Below are positions 1-10,063 of a stretch of 64,000 bases of DNA, one piece after another. Below the pieces are notes generated by a model. That model worked only from the letters and a program-made list of their open reading frames with translations, was not told the DNA's origin and did not search any database. The stretch covers positions 124,001-188,000 of the forward strand of contig NZ_LOFH01000005.1 of assembly GCF_001469215.1 (NCBI RefSeq), read 5' to 3'. Both the position numbers and the translations under genes were made by a program. Positions within the stretch are counted from its first letter, which is position 1. The number at the start of each line of letters is the position of its first letter. Source of the DNA: Pseudoalteromonas sp. H105 (GTDB taxonomy: Bacteria; Pseudomonadota; Gammaproteobacteria; Enterobacterales; Alteromonadaceae).

Positions 1-2503
1 CTTCTGCACGTACTTGAACTTTGCTTAAAATACCTACAACATCAACTTTAAGGTTTTCAAGCATTTCAGAGAACAACTCAAATGACTCACGCTTATACTC
101 TTGCTTTGGATTCTTTTGGGCATAACCACGTAAATGGATACCTTGGCGTAGGTGATCCATCGCAGCTAAGTGATCTTTCCAATGCTGATCTAAGCTTTGT
201 AGCATAATCGCTTTTTCAAACTGGCGTAATACAGACTCACCTACTTGCTGCTCTTTCTCTTTATACGCATTCGTAACCGCTTCTTCGATACGCTCACGTA
301 GTTTTTCTTCATAAAGCTTATTATCGTCTGCTAACCATTGAGAAATTGGCAACTCGAGTAAGAAATCTTGCTTGATACGTTCTTCAAGACCTGGGATATC
401 CCACATCTCTGCCAAGCTTTGTGGTGCAATATATTGATCAATTGTATTGCTCAGTACATCACCACGAATCGCCGTAATAGTTTCAGAAATATCACCCTCA
501 ACTAGTAGTTCATTACGTTGAGCATACACAACACGACGCTGATCATTGGCTACATCATCGTACTCAAGCAGCTGCTTACGCACATCAAAGTTACGTGCTT
601 CTACTTTACGCTGTGCATTTTCGATTGCGCGGTTAACCCAAGGGTGTTCAATGGCTTCACCACGTTGCATACCAAGTTTACGCATCATGTTAGTCATGCG
701 TTCACCAGCGAATATACGCATTAACGCATCATCCATCGAAAGGTAGAAACGGCTTGAACCTGCATCCCCCTGACGACCCGAACGACCACGTAGCTGGTTA
801 TCAATACGACGCGACTCATGACGTTCCGTACCAATAATATGTAGACCACCGGCTGCAATAACTGCATCATGACGAATTTGCCATGCGGCTTTGATTTCAG
901 CTATTTTCTCATCCGTTGGATTATCAAGTTTTTCAACTTCACTGTTCCAGTTACCACCGAGTACGATATCCGTACCACGGCCTGCCATGTTGGTTGCAAT
1001 GGTTACTGTACCAGGTAAACCAGCATCAGAGACGATATCCGCTTCTTGAGCATGGAATTTTGCATTCAATACGTTGTGCTTGATTTTTTCTTTACGTAAA
1101 AACTGCGATAAATACTCAGAACTTTCAATCGAAATAGTACCGACCAATACAGGCTGTCCGCGCTCTTGGCAATCTTTGATATCTACTAAAATGGCTTCGT
1201 ATTTTTCATCTTGCGTTAGATACACTAAATCAGCACGATCATCACGGATCATCGGCTTATTTGTTGGCATTACAACGGTATCTAGGCCATAGATTGACTG
1301 AAATTCAAATGCTTCAGTGTCGGCAGTACCAGTCATGCCCGCAAGTGTATCGTAAATACGGAAGTAGTTTTGGAACGTAATTGATGCCAATGTTTGGTTT
1401 TCGTTTTGAATTTTTACACCTTCTTTTGCTTCAACAGCTTGGTGCAAACCTTCAGACCAACGACGCCCTTCCATTGTACGGCCAGTGTGCTCATCAACAA
1501 TGATGACTTCGTTTTCTTTAACAACGTAATCAATGTCTTTTTGATAGAGTTTATGGGCACGTAACGCGGCATAAATGTGGCTAAGTAACGTAATGCTACC
1601 TGCTGAATAAAGCGAATCGCCCTCTTCAATTAAGCCTCGTTCGGTGAGTAATTCTTCAACTTTAATTTGACCACGTTCAGTCAAATGAACTTGTTTTGAT
1701 TTTTCATCAATCGTGAAATCACCATCACCCTCAACACCTTCTTCGTCTTCTTTTTCTTGTAATTCAAGTAAAGGAACAATGGTGTTAATTTCAGTGTAAA
1801 GCTGCGAACTATCTTCAGCTGGTCCTGAAATAATAAGCGGTGTTCGTGCCTCATCGATTAAGATTGAATCCACTTCATCTACAACAGCAAAGTAAAGTGG
1901 GCGCTGAACGCGTTCATCAATACTGAACGCCATGTTATCGCGTAAATAATCAAAACCAAATTCGTTATTTGTACCGTAAGTAATATCCGCTTCGTAAGCT
2001 TGCTTCTTCTGCTGCGGCATCATGCCGGGTACATTACAGCCTACTGTTAAGCCTAAAAACTCAAACAATGGACGGTTAGTTTCAGCATCACGCTTAGCAA
2101 GGTAATCATTCACCGTAATAACGTGAACGCCTTTGCCTGTTAAGCCTCGAAGGTAAGCGGGTAAACTTGCGGTAAGGGTTTTACCCTCACCCGTACGCAT
2201 TTCTGCGATGCGGCCTTGGTGTAATACCATGCCACCTAAAAGCTGCACGTCAAAGTGGCGCATGCCATTAACACGTTTTGATGCTTCACGGACTACTGCA
2301 AATGCCTCTGGCAAAATGTCATCAAGGCTTTGCCCGTTATCGTAACGCTCTCTAAATTCTGCTGTTTTGGCTTTTAAATCTTCGTCTGAAAGCGCTTCTA
2401 GTTGCGTTTCAAGCGCGTTGATTAGCGCGACCGTCTTTCTTAAATTTTTAATAGTGCGGTCATTGCGACTACCAAAAATCTTGGTAAATAAATTAGATAT
2501 CAT
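1..2503 (-). CDS. secA: SecA preprotein translocase ATPase, 3' end beyond the window
   Basis: SecA is the motor ATPase that drives unfolded preproteins through SecYEG at the inner membrane. The minus-strand frame opens with [16 protein letters not shown] at 2503 and runs without a stop to base 1, giving 834 codons; the family is about 900 residues, so roughly the last 70, including the C-terminal zinc-binding tail, lie outside. Visible landmarks are the Walker A stretch [10 protein letters not shown], the DEAD-like [13 protein letters not shown], and the motif-VI region GRSGRQGD. It sits downstream of dciA in the same orientation, the usual gammaproteobacterial neighbourhood. No SecM-like arrest peptide was recognised upstream, but the leader holds strong inverted repeats. 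Confidence 0.98.
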   Translation of the reverse strand, partial: MISNLFTKIFGSRNDRTIKNLRKTVALINALETQLEALSDEDLKAKTAEFRERYDNGQSLDDILPEAFAVVREASKRVNGMRHFDVQLLGGMVLHQGRIAEMRTGEGKTLTASLPAYLRGLTGKGVHVITVNDYLAKRDAETNRPLFEFLGLTVGCNVPGMMPQQKKQAYEADITYGTNNEFGFDYLRDNMAFSIDERVQRPLYFAVVDEVDSILIDEARTPLIISGPAEDSSQLYTEINTIVPLLELQEKEDEEGVEGDGDFTIDEKSKQVHLTERGQIKVEELLTERGLIEEGDSLYSAGSITLLSHIYAALRAHKLYQKDIDYVVKENEVIIVDEHTGRTMEGRRWSEGLHQAVEAKEGVKIQNENQTLASITFQNYFRIYDTLAGMTGTADTEAFEFQSIYGLDTVVMPTNKPMIRDDRADLVYLTQDEKYEAILVDIKDCQERGQPVLVGTISIESSEYLSQFLRKEKIKHNVLNAKFHAQEADIVSDAGLPGTVTIATNMAGRGTDIVLGGNWNSEVEKLDNPTDEKIAEIKAAWQIRHDAVIAAGGLHIIGTERHESRRIDNQLRGRSGRQGDAGSSRFYLSMDDALMRIFAGERMTNMMRKLGMQRGEAIEHPWVNRAIENAQRKVEARNFDVRKQLLEYDDVANDQRRVVYAQRNELLVEGDISETITAIRGDVLSNTIDQYIAPQSLAEMWDIPGLEERIKQDFLLELPISQWLADDNKLYEEKLRERIEEAVTNAYKEKEQQVGESVLRQFEKAIMLQSLDQHWKDHLAAMDHLRQGIHLRGYAQKNPKQEYKRESFELFSEMLENLKVDVVGILSKVQVRAE

Positions 2504-2581
2504 GATAAAACCGTTACAATGTATTCTTTGTTAGCCGAGCATCGGCCAACCCATTTTATGCACCCAAGAAGTTTGGGGATG

Positions 2582-2660
2582 ATTACTAATTAATATACTG
2601 CTCATAAAAAGAACATATTAATTAGTAATTTTAATAAACGCTGTTAATTTCAGCGTTTAT
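2582..2660. repeat. Two inverted repeats in the secA leader
   Basis: ATTACTAATTAATAT (2582-2596) is matched by its exact reverse complement at 2615-2629, a perfect 15-bp stem with an 18-base loop. Right next to it TAAACGCTG (2634-2642) pairs with CAGCGTTTA (2651-2659). Both lie between dciA and secA, about 80 to 155 bases upstream of the secA start. The second could be a weak terminator or attenuator on the minus strand; the first has no T-run and could be a regulatory leader hairpin or a protein-binding palindrome. The rest of the 413-base gap holds one heptamer array and nothing else recognisable. Confidence 0.6.
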
Positions 2661-2842
2661 ATCGTGCGCTACTATACCAGACTCTGCGAAACAACGAACT
2701 ATCAGTTGATAAAGTTAGCCACTTTTAATAGAAAAAATTCAAATATGCCGTAAAGATAACTTTAACCCAGTAGCAGAGCCTATATTTACTAGAATGATAT
2801 GGAGGTACATGAATAAAAAATCAAGAGGGAGGAATAAGAACT

Positions 2843-2877
2843 TAGGTTCTAGGTTCTAGGTTCTAGGTTCTAGGTTC
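2843..2877. repeat. Heptamer tandem array (TAGGTTC)5
   Basis: Five perfect head-to-tail copies of the 7-mer TAGGTTC, just downstream of dciA. The same heptamer in the same orientation forms longer arrays at 34012-34122 and 62850-62953. Confidence 0.95.
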
Positions 2878-2916
2878 TTAAATACTGTTGCCAACGCTAG
2901 ATACTTAGCAATGCGT

Positions 2917-3399
2917 TTATTTTTTCCCATGCTTGGCTAGGCGCTCTAACTTCTCACGTAGTGACGGCGGCGCATTTTGTGCAATAGCAGTTAGGTAATC
3001 AGAAGTTTGCTCACTCATAGGAAGTTTTTTTGCTGTGGTATTATTTGCAGACTTTGAGGCATTATTTTGAGTTAATCGTTGGCTTGATTGTGGGTTAGCA
3101 GTAATTTTAATTTGCCCAAGCTCAGCCATTCCCGCACCACGAAAATGTGACAGCAGATCCATTTTCAAATAATTTAAACGAAGTGCAATTGGCGCCGATA
3201 CCGCCTCAATCATTAATGTACCGTCGCGATAATTACTCACTCTGCACTTATCAGCCAGGTTAGGACTTAAAAACTCAGTTAACAGTGTTTGCTGTTTATC
3301 GAGCGCTTGGCTTTTACCCGCATAATTAGATAAACGGCCACTGAGACCAGCCATAATATCGTTCAACGGTTTTGGCGCGTATTTATCTTTAGCCATCAC
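2917..3399 (-). CDS. dciA: DciA-type DUF721 protein (replicative helicase loader)
   Basis: A 160-residue protein of the DUF721/DciA family, which loads or recruits the DnaB replicative helicase in bacteria that lack DnaC. The conserved N-terminal part covers about residues 10-95 (LNDIMAGLSGRLSNYAGK through the IALRLNYLKMDLLSHF region). The C-terminal third is low-complexity and Ser/Asn/Thr-rich, then ends in a basic helix (REKLERLAKHGKK). The position directly upstream of secA on the same strand matches other gammaproteobacteria. Start could be the first or second Met. Function is from family knowledge; the DnaB interaction is not shown here. Confidence 0.8.
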   Translation of the reverse strand: MMAKDKYAPKPLNDIMAGLSGRLSNYAGKSQALDKQQTLLTEFLSPNLADKCRVSNYRDGTLMIEAVSAPIALRLNYLKMDLLSHFRGAGMAELGQIKITANPQSSQRLTQNNASKSANNTTAKKLPMSEQTSDYLTAIAQNAPPSLREKLERLAKHGKK

Positions 3400-3476
3400 A
3401 ACACCAATAAAAAAGTTAAGGGTTAGATTTTAATTCAATACAGCGCCTATTACCACCAAGTAAATGTTAACACCCA

Positions 3477-3768
3477 TAGGCGTTAAGCTTGCTGACGCAC
3501 AAATATTAATAAACATCTAAAACGCAGTAGCAAGCCACTCGTCCACAAGTAAATGTTAATACCCTTAGGCGTTAAGCATGCTGACGCAACAAACACCAAT
3601 AAATACCTAAAACGCGGTGGCAAGCCACTCGCCTACAAGTAAATGTTAACACCCGTAGGCGTTAAGCTTGCTGACGCAACAAACACCAATAAATATCTAA
3701 AACGCGGTGGCAAGCCACTCGTCTACAAGTAAATGTTAACACCCGTAGGCGTTAAGATTGCTGACGCA
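3477..3768. repeat. REP/BIME array, left part (90-bp unit)
   Basis: Four A-type REPs (GTAGGCGTTAAGCTTGCTG..., starting at about 3477, 3566, 3656 and 3746) alternate with three inverted B-type REPs (on the minus strand GTAGGCGAGTGGCTTGCCAC...). Spacing is 89-90 bases. Both carry the GTAG head and foldable core typical of REPs mobilised by RAYT transposases. Units are nearly identical, so expansion looks recent. Confidence 0.9.
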
Positions 3769-3778
3769 ACAAACAAAA

Positions 3779-4237
3779 TTAATCCAAGTAGCAACAATTC
3801 CAAAATGGATAGTCACCTATATTTTTTACCAACCTAGCTCTCAAAGGATTTGCAACGATATACCGAGCCTGCTGAATTAAGTCACTTTCAGCTCTAATTT
3901 TATGATCATAAAAATTAGGCTGCCATATCCGTCCGCTCAACCCTCTCTCCCTGTTTACTTTTAATGTGGATATACTTTTAAACTGCCCAATCAAGTTCGA
4001 CAAACTCATAGCTTCATCTTGTAACTGAAAGAGCCAATGTAAGTGATCAGGCATTAATGAAAAGCAAATGGTTGATGCTCTCTTACTTTCGCTAAATTGA
4101 TATATTTGTTACGAAACAACACAAGCAGTTTCAAAGTTTGTAAAAATGGGAGCACGCTGCTCACAACAAATAGTGATTGAATAATAACTATAACGTGAAG
4201 AATATCGCCCCTTTACTCTTTTATTACTATCAAACAT
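3779..4237 (-). pseudogene. REP-associated tyrosine transposase (RAYT), nonsense-interrupted
   Basis: The minus-strand frame from ATG at 4237 to TAA at 3779 encodes 152 residues of an IS200-like Y1 transposase of the REP-associated group, broken by one in-frame TAA at codon 43 (4109-4111). The downstream part holds the metal-binding MPDHLHWL motif and a C-terminal core (LIGQFKSIS, IWQPNFYDHKIR, YIVANPLRARLV) with a candidate catalytic Tyr in the last. The reading frame is otherwise intact across the stop, so a single substitution (for example TTA to TAA) or a sequencing error would explain it. The gene is embedded in its own REP array on both sides. A product starting at Met 66 would lack the N-terminal part of the fold and is unlikely to be active. 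Confidence 0.85.
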
Positions 4238-4297
4238 GAGTCCCTCCATTAGACACATTTAATAATAGTAGCATGTGAATAAAAACCAAACTCATCA

Positions 4298-4512
4298 TAA
4301 AACGCGGTGGCAAGCCACTCGCCTACAAGTAAATGTTAACACCCGTAGGCGTTAAGCTTGCTGACGCAACAAACACCAATAAATACCTAAAACGCGGTGG
4401 CAAGCCACTCGCCTACAAGTAAGTTTTAACACCCGTAGGCGTTAAGCTTGCTGACGCAACAAACACCAATAAATACTTAAAATGCGGTGGCAAGCCTCTC
4501 GCCTACAAGTTA
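4298..4512. repeat. REP/BIME array, right part (90-bp unit)
   Basis: Three B-type REPs (starting about 4303, 4393 and 4483) and two A-type REPs between them, same 90-base period and same orientation as the left part at 3477-3768. The two parts flank the RAYT remnant, so the transposase either inserted into the array or the array grew around it. Confidence 0.9.
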
Positions 4513-4571
4513 ATTAGGTACAAATAAACCTTTGGTGCTACACTTTTTAAATCCAATAAAAGGAATTAACT

Positions 4572-5942
4572 ATGCGAATAAAACACCACGGAGCGGTGAA
4601 TGGCGTTACAGGTTCATGCCATGAACTGCACATTAGCGACAAAACATCTATATTAATTGATTGTGGGCTATTTCAAGGGGAAGACGCGGGAGTCGACCTC
4701 TCTATCAACTTTGATATATCAACCGTTACGGCGCTTATTGTTACCCACTGCCACATTGATCACGTAGGCCGAATACCCTACTTATTTGCTGCTGGCTTTA
4801 CCGGGCCCATATTTACCTCTGTCGCATCTGCAAGCTTACTCCCACTTGTCATTGAAGATGCTTTAAAAGTGGGCGTTACGCGGGATCAAACCATAATCAA
4901 TGCGTGTTTAGGGTTACTGAAAAAGCGCATCATAAAGGTGGAATTTAATACGTGGTTTGAATTACCCGTTAATAACCACGAACTCGCGAAAGCACGGCTA
5001 CAAAGAGCGGGGCATATTTTAGGCTCTGCTTATGTTGAAATAGATATTGGTAAAAAGCCATCAAGCCATAGAGTTGTATTTTCAGGTGATTTAGGTGCAC
5101 CGTATACGCCGTTATTACCAAGCCCAAAAGCCCCCTATAAAGCGGATACACTGGTTATAGAATCAACCTACGGTGATAAAAAGCATCAAGGCCGTAAACA
5201 TCGCACTCAAACCTTAAAGACTATAATTGAACAAGCAGTGTCGGATAACGGTGTTGTGCTTATTCCCGCGTTCAGTATAGGTAGAACACAAGAGCTACTT
5301 TACGAATTAGAGCAGTTAATACATCACTCAAGTAAGCAATCCACATGGCGCACAATTGAGGTAATTATAGACTCCCCTATGGCGGCAAATTTTACCCAGC
5401 AATATCGCCAGTTTAAAAACTTATGGGATGCTGAAGCCAAACAACGCGTAGCAAGCGGCCGACACCCACTCAACTTTGAAAGCCTTCATACCATTGATAG
5501 CCATAAGGAACATTTGGCCGTTATCAATTATTTACGCAGCCGAAAACAGCCCGCAATTATTCTTGCAGCCAGTGGCATGTGTACAGGTGGCCGAATAGTT
5601 AATTATTTAGATGCATTTTTAGCAGATAAAACCACTGATGTAATTTTTGTTGGCTACCAAGGGCGCGGTACTTTGGGGCGAGATATTCAAACATACGGCC
5701 CGAAAAACGGCTATGTAGAAATTAACGATAAAAAGGTAAACATAAACGCGAAAGTACACACTATAAGTGGCTACAGCGCCCATGCAGATCAAAATGGCTT
5801 AATAAAATTTGTAACAGGCATGCGTAAAAAGCCCAGCCATATAAAAATAGTGCACGGTGATGATAAAGCAAAACAGGTATTGGCAAATAAATATAGAGAG
5901 GTATTGGGGGAAGGAGTTAAAATTGAAATTGCGAAAGGTTAA
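4572..5942 (+). CDS. Beta-CASP metallo-beta-lactamase-fold RNA-processing enzyme
   Basis: A 456-residue protein of the CPSF/YSH1-like beta-CASP family, soluble enzymes that act as RNA endonucleases or exonucleases. Zinc-site motif THCHIDHVG lies near residue 60, GHILGSAYVEI and SGDLGAP supply later ligands, STYGDKKH opens the beta-CASP cap, and ISGYSAHADQ plus IVHGDD form the terminal motifs. An SD-like AAAGGAATTAAC precedes the ATG. It stands alone between the REP array and a convergent lipoprotein gene and shares a bidirectional terminator with it. The substrate cannot be told from sequence. Confidence 0.88.
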   Translation: MRIKHHGAVNGVTGSCHELHISDKTSILIDCGLFQGEDAGVDLSINFDISTVTALIVTHCHIDHVGRIPYLFAAGFTGPIFTSVASASLLPLVIEDALKVGVTRDQTIINACLGLLKKRIIKVEFNTWFELPVNNHELAKARLQRAGHILGSAYVEIDIGKKPSSHRVVFSGDLGAPYTPLLPSPKAPYKADTLVIESTYGDKKHQGRKHRTQTLKTIIEQAVSDNGVVLIPAFSIGRTQELLYELEQLIHHSSKQSTWRTIEVIIDSPMAANFTQQYRQFKNLWDAEAKQRVASGRHPLNFESLHTIDSHKEHLAVINYLRSRKQPAIILAASGMCTGGRIVNYLDAFLADKTTDVIFVGYQGRGTLGRDIQTYGPKNGYVEINDKKVNINAKVHTISGYSAHADQNGLIKFVTGMRKKPSHIKIVHGDDKAKQVLANKYREVLGEGVKIEIAKG

Positions 5943-6001
5943 TTACTAGGTGCTAGGTTAACAGCGATTTGAAATTAAAAATGTGAATCCAAAACAGCCA
6001 T

Positions 6002-6028
6002 AAAAAAAGCCGCATAAATACGGCTTTT
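6002..6028. terminator. Bidirectional rho-independent terminator
   Basis: AAAAGCCG and CGGCTTTT form a stem around a short AT loop, with A-runs on one side and T-runs on the other. It lies between the convergent beta-CASP gene and the lipoprotein gene and can serve both. Confidence 0.85.
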
Positions 6029-6061
6029 AGGCTTAATCCCTAATAGGAACTAACAAAAATA

Positions 6062-7633
6062 TTAGTTACCGCCAGTACCACCAGTACCACCGGTAGATAC
6101 AGCACACTCAATGCTTTCAGTACGCACTTCGTCAGTACCGTCTGCTGTTACAGTGAATGCTGCATCAGCGATAGAAGATAAGCTACCTTTGTACTTAACA
6201 GTTACGTTGTACGTTTCGCCCTCAACCATATTGTTAAGTGCATAGTTACCAGTACCATCACCTTTTGCTACTTTAGATGCTTTATTAGCACGACTATATT
6301 TAACTAATGCACCAGACGCACCAACAGAAACGTCAGTATCATTGCTACACACAGCTGTAACATTAAGTGTTTCTGATTGGAAAACCACATCTGGCGCAGT
6401 TAATGCAACGTTTACATCACCACAAATTGCCACTTCAGAAACAGAATCAAACCAAACATTACCTTCAATATCACGAACTCGAACACGAGTTTCTGCTGTA
6501 TCACTGATGCCAAAGAATGAAACCCAAGGTGTAGGTACTGTTAAATTACCTTTAACACCTGGTAAAGTAGCATCGATATCTGATGAGCTAATACGTAGGT
6601 TCAAACCTGTTGGAGATGGGAATGTATCTCCAGAGAAAAGGAAGCGCACTGGCGTAGCACACACAGGTGATGAAGTAGTAGCAGCAAAGAATGTTAAATG
6701 GTCAGTTGTAAAACTACCTACTTCACCAACAACAGTTACATCTTGGTCTTCTGCAGTCCACACACCAGTGTCTTCATTTTGTGATGAAAGATCAAGTGTT
6801 GCAGCAGAGCCCTCTTTTACAGCCATATCAACATTAATTGGGCTAGAGAATTTTTTAATTTTAACGCCATCAGCGTTAACCATCTCAACACTGGTTACAC
6901 CTGATGGTGTGAGTACTGTTGTAGAATCAGCACTGTTTAAGCCTTGTGGTACGATGGCAGCAGCTGCTGCTGAACCTGGCTTAGCCGTTGTTACCTTAAC
7001 AGTAACAGTACCCGTTACTGGAGCACCGTTAGCATCTTGCAACACAGTGTTTGCAGGGATTACAATTTTAGACGAAGCGCCATCACCATTATCTACAGGC
7101 ACTTCAATGTCTGTAGCACTAGTACCATCTTCGCTGATGGTTGCTTCAACAGGAGTGGCAATTGCAAGGCCTTCTGCATCAGTTGATGTTAAACCTAATT
7201 CAACAGATACATCGCCTGCACTAAGCTCAGATAAATCAACAACAAACGCTTTTGATACATAGTTTTCAGCTGTAATAACAGCTGTAACTTGGCTTAAATC
7301 AACGCCGTCTTTAATTTGAAAAACAAAGCTGCCGTCTTCAGAGTCAACAGTTGCCGTTACATTACCATCAACATCAACGATGTTTTCAGATGCTACGCCT
7401 GCTTCAAAAAACGAGATTGTTGAAGGAAGGGCTGCTGCATCTTCTAAATCAACTACGTTGCCGTAAACAACAGCGCCCAAAGCAGCTGGCTGCTCAGGTG
7501 GTACTACGACTTCTGGCTCAGGACCTGGGCCAGGAGGTGTATATTCGTTGCTATCGTCGTCACTAAAACAACCAGTAAGAGCGAAAGCAGATGCTATAGA
7601 CAGGGCTAGTAGCGATTTTTTGTTAGTAAACAT
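6062..7633 (-). CDS. Large secreted lipoprotein of unknown function
   Basis: A 523-residue protein with a lipoprotein signal peptide: basic MFTNKK start, hydrophobic core, lipobox LTGC at residues 18-21. A Pro/Glu/Gly linker follows (about 27-50), then acidic, Val/Thr/Ala-rich beta-strand sequence, consistent with carboxypeptidase-regulatory-like or Ig-like modules (inference). The C-terminal half has four Cys in the contexts PVCAT, AICGD, AVCSN and IECAV, which could form two disulfides. It ends in a Gly/Thr repeat (GGTGGTGGN). No enzyme motif was seen. The high acidity is normal for marine envelope proteins. The neighbouring YjbH-type gene is on the same strand, so a surface-polysaccharide role is possible but unproven. 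Confidence 0.75.
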   Translation of the reverse strand: MFTNKKSLLALSIASAFALTGCFSDDDSNEYTPPGPGPEPEVVVPPEQPAALGAVVYGNVVDLEDAAALPSTISFFEAGVASENIVDVDGNVTATVDSEDGSFVFQIKDGVDLSQVTAVITAENYVSKAFVVDLSELSAGDVSVELGLTSTDAEGLAIATPVEATISEDGTSATDIEVPVDNGDGASSKIVIPANTVLQDANGAPVTGTVTVKVTTAKPGSAAAAAIVPQGLNSADSTTVLTPSGVTSVEMVNADGVKIKKFSSPINVDMAVKEGSAATLDLSSQNEDTGVWTAEDQDVTVVGEVGSFTTDHLTFFAATTSSPVCATPVRFLFSGDTFPSPTGLNLRISSSDIDATLPGVKGNLTVPTPWVSFFGISDTAETRVRVRDIEGNVWFDSVSEVAICGDVNVALTAPDVVFQSETLNVTAVCSNDTDVSVGASGALVKYSRANKASKVAKGDGTGNYALNNMVEGETYNVTVKYKGSLSSIADAAFTVTADGTDEVRTESIECAVSTGGTGGTGGN

Positions 7634-7864
7634 AGGGAGTCCTTTTATTCCTTTATATAAACAATCAATAAGTAAGGTTTTTATACTCGTTAATATAGTA
7701 GCGTGTACTTTTAAAAAGTATAGCTATAACGCAACAAAAAGAGTAAAAAAACAACATTTTTTACTTTTGTAGTACGTTTAGAGCGTAATGCGCTAAACAA
7801 TTAATTAATTCGTAACAATCATATAGACTAACCTGTAATTTGTACAATAGTTAGCCTAATAAAT

Positions 7865-10063
7865 TCATTCTTGATACTTCAGATAAGCTTCTTTTAAGCG
7901 TGGTAAATGCTTGTACACATAATCACTCGATAAGCGGCCTTGATTAAAAAATGTTTTATCAAGGCCAACAATGCTACTGGGGGCATACAACTGATTAAAC
8001 ACTAATCGGTTATGCGATTTACCCACTTGCGTACCAATACTATGGCGGTACGCCTCATTACCTTTTACTTGGCCAAAGCGAGTAACCGACATATCTTTGC
8101 GCGGCGTGAGTGGAATACTAATGGCTGCACCGGCCCTTTGCGCACGAGAGTCTTCATAAAACACAGCTAAGTAGCTATCACCAAACCAAAAGCGGCTTTC
8201 TAATTTATAACCACTGTCTTCGTACCAGAAGTCACCAGCTTTAGCATGAAACGTAATGTCTTGCTCAACCCAATTATATTGGTAATTGATCATTTGATAG
8301 CTACGACTTCCACGGTAATTTTCATACTGGAAAGAGCCAAATTTAAAACTTACCTTATGCCTACCTGCATCACTTACCCAAGTGGTTTCGTTACTAATGC
8401 CTTTATAATCATAAAAATCTTTTATGTAACCCACTTGGGTTTGGTTATAAAAACCAAACGGCAATACAAATGTTTGATAAAACAATGCACGATCAAATTG
8501 GGTTTCTTTGCGGTAATTTTTAAATGGCTTATATTCGCCGTAATCATCACTGTTAGTTATATTAACTTGGCCACCTAAAATTACCCCACCACCTTGCCAA
8601 AGTGGCACCTCTAAATCAGCCCTAATGGCAGCTGAGTAATCCAAAACCCCCAAATCCGTAGCATAGGTATTACTAATAGTGGGGGCTAGCGTTAAACGCG
8701 GTTTAAAATAAGGCGAGCTAGAATCAGTTGTACCAACCCATATAAGGCCTTGTGGCTCTAATGCAGCCCCTTGTGTGATCAGCAAATCAGGTGAGATATT
8801 ATTGCTAACAAATTCACGGTAGCTCTCTACTTTGCCAACAATATTTAACAGTGCAATATCATACTTATTTAACTGAACACTAAACTCAGCCCCGTCTAAA
8901 GTAACCAGTTCACTGACACGGCCAAGCACAACACCGAGTGCATCAATATCGTTACGGTTGTAAATGGAGTTTTCAAATTCAACATACAACTGTTTGCTGT
9001 TATTAAACGCTACACGCACATTTTCAAAGCCATCTTCAACGAGGGCTAACTTTAAATTAGCCGCCTGCGAGTTCAGTTCGCCTAACTGGAGATTGTGCTC
9101 TGTATTTTTAGCTATTTTAGGTAAGGTACGTACTTGTGGTTCAACCTTAGGCGCTATATAATCGCCCCAAGCAGCACGTGTTTTACTATTACTCTTTGAT
9201 ATAAGGCTTTTTTGTTCAACAGGTAACTGGGTAGTTATTGGACTTATTGGTGGCTTAGGTTGGCTTTGTGTTATTTTATTTGTTTGTATACTAGGCGCCG
9301 CTTCAATAGGTTGCTGGTAATTAACTTCATCACTCAGTGGCAAAGTAAAGTTTATACCCCAATAATTACTGGTATCTGTAGAGAACTCCGTGCTGCTATA
9401 AAAGCGGCTTGTTAGCGTGATTTCACCAATATCATATAGCCACACTTTTGGTATAGTAACACGAGCAGCCGCATTAACAGCCTCAGCATCGTACTCGGTC
9501 AATAAGCTAAACCACTCAAACGGTTGCCATTCAACTCCCGCAAATGCCCCATTCATCTCGCCAGTTAATCGGTCGCTCGTGCCAACCCCCGCGCTAAACC
9601 TAAAATCCCATAGCTCTTTTGAGGCAACTGCATAAATAGTTTTGTAATTATTGGCAGCCCCACCAATGTCTTTCATGCCCACGGCTACACTCAGCCAATT
9701 TTTAGGAATGTACGGTAATTGGTATTTAGCATTAAAGGATAAATCACGAGTTTGCCCACGCCCTTCAGCATAAAACAGATTATCGTGCATAGAATTTGAC
9801 GCAACCTGACCACTTACCTCAAAACCTTCAAATAAACCAGCGGAGACTATAAAATTATGGCCATCCATGTACCTTTGGCCTCGAAAATCAAGCTGATTAT
9901 TATAACCAAAATCTACAACGCCTGTACCTAACACCTGCGCATTAGGCGTATTTATAATACCAGTATAACCTGCAAATGATTGAAGGTGTTTTATTTCATC
10001 GGCAGCGAGTGGCAAGCTAAGTGCAACTGCACAGCTTAAAAACAAGGTATTTAGTTTAGGCAT
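7865..10063 (-). CDS. YjbH-domain outer-membrane protein (exopolysaccharide associated)
   Basis: A 732-residue exported protein: signal peptide about 1-21 (LNTLFLSCAVALSLPLAADE), then GYTGIINTPNAQVLGTG and a long run of alternating aromatic beta-strands, typical of the YjbH/DUF940 group and suggestive of a beta-barrel. A Pro/Gln/Ser-rich linker (about 255-310) splits an N-terminal barrel-like half from a periplasmic segment and a second strand-rich half. In E. coli YjbH belongs to the yjbEFGH exopolysaccharide operon; here yjbE, F and G are absent but the polysaccharide locus begins 375 bases upstream. A role in export or surface attachment of that glycan is inference. Confidence 0.8.
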   Translation of the reverse strand: MPKLNTLFLSCAVALSLPLAADEIKHLQSFAGYTGIINTPNAQVLGTGVVDFGYNNQLDFRGQRYMDGHNFIVSAGLFEGFEVSGQVASNSMHDNLFYAEGRGQTRDLSFNAKYQLPYIPKNWLSVAVGMKDIGGAANNYKTIYAVASKELWDFRFSAGVGTSDRLTGEMNGAFAGVEWQPFEWFSLLTEYDAEAVNAAARVTIPKVWLYDIGEITLTSRFYSSTEFSTDTSNYWGINFTLPLSDEVNYQQPIEAAPSIQTNKITQSQPKPPISPITTQLPVEQKSLISKSNSKTRAAWGDYIAPKVEPQVRTLPKIAKNTEHNLQLGELNSQAANLKLALVEDGFENVRVAFNNSKQLYVEFENSIYNRNDIDALGVVLGRVSELVTLDGAEFSVQLNKYDIALLNIVGKVESYREFVSNNISPDLLITQGAALEPQGLIWVGTTDSSSPYFKPRLTLAPTISNTYATDLGVLDYSAAIRADLEVPLWQGGGVILGGQVNITNSDDYGEYKPFKNYRKETQFDRALFYQTFVLPFGFYNQTQVGYIKDFYDYKGISNETTWVSDAGRHKVSFKFGSFQYENYRGSRSYQMINYQYNWVEQDITFHAKAGDFWYEDSGYKLESRFWFGDSYLAVFYEDSRAQRAGAAISIPLTPRKDMSVTRFGQVKGNEAYRHSIGTQVGKSHNRLVFNQLYAPSSIVGLDKTFFNQGRLSSDYVYKHLPRLKEAYLKYQE

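Noticed and set aside
2504..2916. SecM-like arrest peptide upstream of secA
   Set aside because: No exported small frame with an arrest-type C-terminus was recognised in the dciA-secA gap.
6342..7262. 306-codon plus-strand frame opposite the lipoprotein gene
   Set aside because: Antisense shadow of a well-supported lipoprotein gene, Thr/Ser/Val-rich from its codons, with no family motifs.
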